Position numbers and translations under genes: made by a program. DNA of 23,990 nucleotides from CAYYYG01 sp964591375. GTDB taxonomy: Bacteria; Patescibacteriota; Microgenomatia; UBA1406; GWC2-37-13. Numbering within the stretch: position 1 is the stretch's first letter; every line of letters begins with the position of its first letter. The notes under the pieces were generated by a model. It worked only from the letters and a program-made list of their open reading frames with translations, was not told the DNA's origin and ran no database searches. Below, piece after piece: positions 22,365 through 23,990 of the stretch. Location: contig CAZQAU010000026.1 in assembly GCA_964591375.1 (NCBI GenBank), positions 1-23,990 of the forward strand, in the 5' to 3' direction.

Positions 22365-22751
22365 ATGGACGAAGATCGTATTCAGAGTATTATCACCTAT
22401 ATTCAACAGAATCCTGATGTTTCGACAGAGCTATTGATGCAGAATCTTATGCAGAGCGGATATAATACGGGAGAACTTAAAGAAGCATTGCGGAAACTGG
22501 ATATCTCACCGATTGTTATTCCGGGTTATAAAGAAGAAATTCCTTTACCAAACAGCGGGTTTCCTCTGAAAAATATTGTACTAATTTTAGGTGGCATACT
22601 AATCATCATTGGTGTTTTTATAGGAATCTTAATGCTGGTAACGAGTCAACCAAAAACACCATCTCAGCCAACCGACCCTAAAACTCAGCAACAGGAAATT
22701 ATCGATCTTCCAACCAGCACTCCCGTCGCCTCACCGTCGGGATCATTGTAA
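22365..22751 (+). CDS. Small single-TM protein with helical N-terminal domain (128 aa)
   Basis: The N-terminal 50 residues form a compact helical pattern (DRIQSIITYIQQNPDVSTEL, LMQSGYNTGELKEALRKL) like a helix-turn-helix or UBA-type fold. A short Pro-rich stretch, a TM segment (about 68-92) and a polar Pro/Thr/Ser-rich outside tail follow. The predicted topology puts the helical domain in the cytoplasm, so it may link a cytoplasmic contact to the surface. I do not know the family. It lies 26 nt after the previous gene and has its own start box. Confidence 0.7.
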   Translation: MDEDRIQSIITYIQQNPDVSTELLMQNLMQSGYNTGELKEALRKLDISPIVIPGYKEEIPLPNSGFPLKNIVLILGGILIIIGVFIGILMLVTSQPKTPSQPTDPKTQQQEIIDLPTSTPVASPSGSL

Positions 22752-22806
22752 AAATCTGTATGGCCTCTCTTACGTTTAGATTTATTTTTATGCTAATATT
22801 CAGAGT

Positions 22807-23990
22807 ATGCAACACGTGCTTCATGGTTTAAATGACGAACAACAGCGCGCTGTGATGAGTAATCATGCCGTGACAAGTATACAGGCTGGGCCAGGGACTG
22901 GGAAAACAAAGACGCTTATTGCCAGAATGCTGTATCTAATTAAGGAGAAAAAAGTTGACTCAACTAACATAATAGCGCTTACATTTACCCGTAAAGCGGC
23001 TGCAGAAATGAGGGAGCGTTTGCAGAAAATTTCCAAGTTGTATCAACCGGTAATCGGCACATTTCATTCGGTGGCGTTAGGCGTGCTTTCGGAAGAAACG
23101 TTGATTCAAATTGCTAATGAACAAAAACGCACGTACGTAGTTGATTCACTGCATAAAACGCAAGAATTTGCGGGAATTCCCAAACGCGAGATGCTTCGTG
23201 TTATTTCTTTATACAAGTCAAGGCCTTTATCCATTCCAGACAGGAAAAATACCTCTGATCCAATAACTGCCAATTTGGTTTCAGCTTATAATGACAGTCT
23301 AAAAGGTCAAAATCTGTGCGACTATGATGACATTCTTATTCAGTTCTATGAACTATTAAATGATGGGAATAAACTGCAGACGTTACAAAAACGATTCAAG
23401 CATGTCTTGGTTGATGAATTTCAGGACACCAACGAAATTCAGTATCAAATTTTAAAAAAACTCTCGCCGCAATCCTTGTTTGTTATTGGCGATCCATTAC
23501 AGTCAATCTATTCTTTTCGCGGTGCCGATTCTACATTATTCAACAAACTCGGAATTGATTATCCGGACTCGCTTAATATCTCACTGCCCATTAATTATCG
23601 TTCTGCAAAACAAATAGTGAACGTCAGTTCGTTTTTATTTCCTGAACAGAAGAAACTAAGTCCTTTTCGTACTGATGAAGGAACAGTTTCTTTTATTAAA
23701 ACATATAATGAGTATGCAGAAGCAGAATTTGTATTACGCACGATCGGAGAATTTGTAGGCGGTACAGACCTATTGACAGCCGGTGCTAATAGTCAGTCTC
23801 ACCCTAATTCTTGTTTTGGCGATTTTGCTTTAATATATCGCAATCATCATTTGAGTGCAATAATTCAAGAAAAACTTTTTGATTCGGGCATACCGTATCA
23901 AGTCGTAGGCGAAGATAGTCCATGGGAACTACCGGAAATCCAATTTATATTCTCCGTAATCCACTCTATCTATAACAAAAGCGATCATTA
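22807..23990 (+). CDS. UvrD/PcrA/Rep-type SF1 helicase (5' part, cut by window end)
   Basis: The frame is open from ATG 22807 to the end of the window (394 complete codons). It shows the SF1A motifs in order: Q-motif LNDEQQRAV (8-16), Walker A AGPGTGKTKT (K33), LTFTRKAAAEM (motif Ia), GTFHS, DEFQD (203-207, Walker B), GDPLQSIYSFRGAD (motif III) and INYRSAKQI (motif IV). The 3' half, with motifs V and VI, lies outside the window. The family unwinds DNA 3' to 5' in repair and replication restart. TAATAT (22794-22799) lies 7 nt before the ATG; no SD. Confidence 0.94.
   Translation, partial: MQHVLHGLNDEQQRAVMSNHAVTSIQAGPGTGKTKTLIARMLYLIKEKKVDSTNIIALTFTRKAAAEMRERLQKISKLYQPVIGTFHSVALGVLSEETLIQIANEQKRTYVVDSLHKTQEFAGIPKREMLRVISLYKSRPLSIPDRKNTSDPITANLVSAYNDSLKGQNLCDYDDILIQFYELLNDGNKLQTLQKRFKHVLVDEFQDTNEIQYQILKKLSPQSLFVIGDPLQSIYSFRGADSTLFNKLGIDYPDSLNISLPINYRSAKQIVNVSSFLFPEQKKLSPFRTDEGTVSFIKTYNEYAEAEFVLRTIGEFVGGTDLLTAGANSQSHPNSCFGDFALIYRNHHLSAIIQEKLFDSGIPYQVVGEDSPWELPEIQFIFSVIHSIYNKSDH

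Noticed and set aside
1..23990. tRNA, rRNA or CRISPR arrays
   Set aside because: I read the intergenic regions and saw no cloverleaf-like segment, no rRNA sequence and no regularly spaced short repeats.

Overview
The window looks like the chromosome of a small-genome, AT-rich bacterium, most likely Patescibacteria (CPR), probably of the Microgenomates type. This is an inference from gene content. The window has mevalonate-pathway genes (mevalonate kinase and a diphosphomevalonate decarboxylase homologue), an O-antigen-ligase-like membrane protein fused to TPRs, a class E/F-like sortase beside a tiny PNTG-bearing exported peptide, an endonuclease Q, a stand-alone response regulator, and many unrecognised exported proteins. 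TGA is used as a stop codon (for example at the end of trxB), which argues against the Gracilibacteria/SR1 recoded lineages. Many single genes have a TATAAT-like box only 5-7 nt before the ATG and no Shine-Dalgarno (SD), so leaderless mRNA is probably common here.

Layout. 1-2750 (minus strand): three consecutive transcription units encode six small, divergent, two-TM proteins. Each unit has its own leader and terminator, and genes inside a unit are tightly packed with SD sequences. 2779-4353: trxB and an unknown leaderless gene. 4385-5303: an exported protein with a long leader and a strong 3' hairpin. 5400-6665: glutamate dehydrogenase with a Cys-rich insert. 6794-7742: an unknown gene interrupted by a 100-N scaffold gap. 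7783-8844: a LysM/M23 peptidase. 8863-15511 (minus strand): a PP2C-like phosphatase with a large helical-repeat N-terminus, a His-rich unknown protein, the O-antigen-ligase/TPR protein and a response regulator. 15801-18986: a phosphodiesterase, then the operon mevalonate kinase - HAD hydrolase - MvaD. 19115-20077: a 55-aa exported peptide, a sortase and a 47-aa convergent mini-gene. 20221 to the end: EndoQ, two single-TM proteins and a UvrD-type helicase cut by the window edge.

The most unusual part is 1-2750. Two units share a promoter/leader that is identical at 108 of 109 positions and a terminator region identical at 49 of 49, yet their proteins are only distantly similar. The leader contains two short elements that are reverse-complementary to the 3' end of the same transcripts: one matches sequence next to the last stop codon, the other the terminator loop. 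The third unit has a different sequence but keeps the loop complementarity. The unrelated exported-protein gene at 4553-5248 shows the same arrangement, with an 11-bp perfect 5'UTR/3'UTR complement. Together these suggest a family of membrane or surface genes controlled through leader and 3'-end RNA pairing. This is a hypothesis drawn from hand-read sequence.
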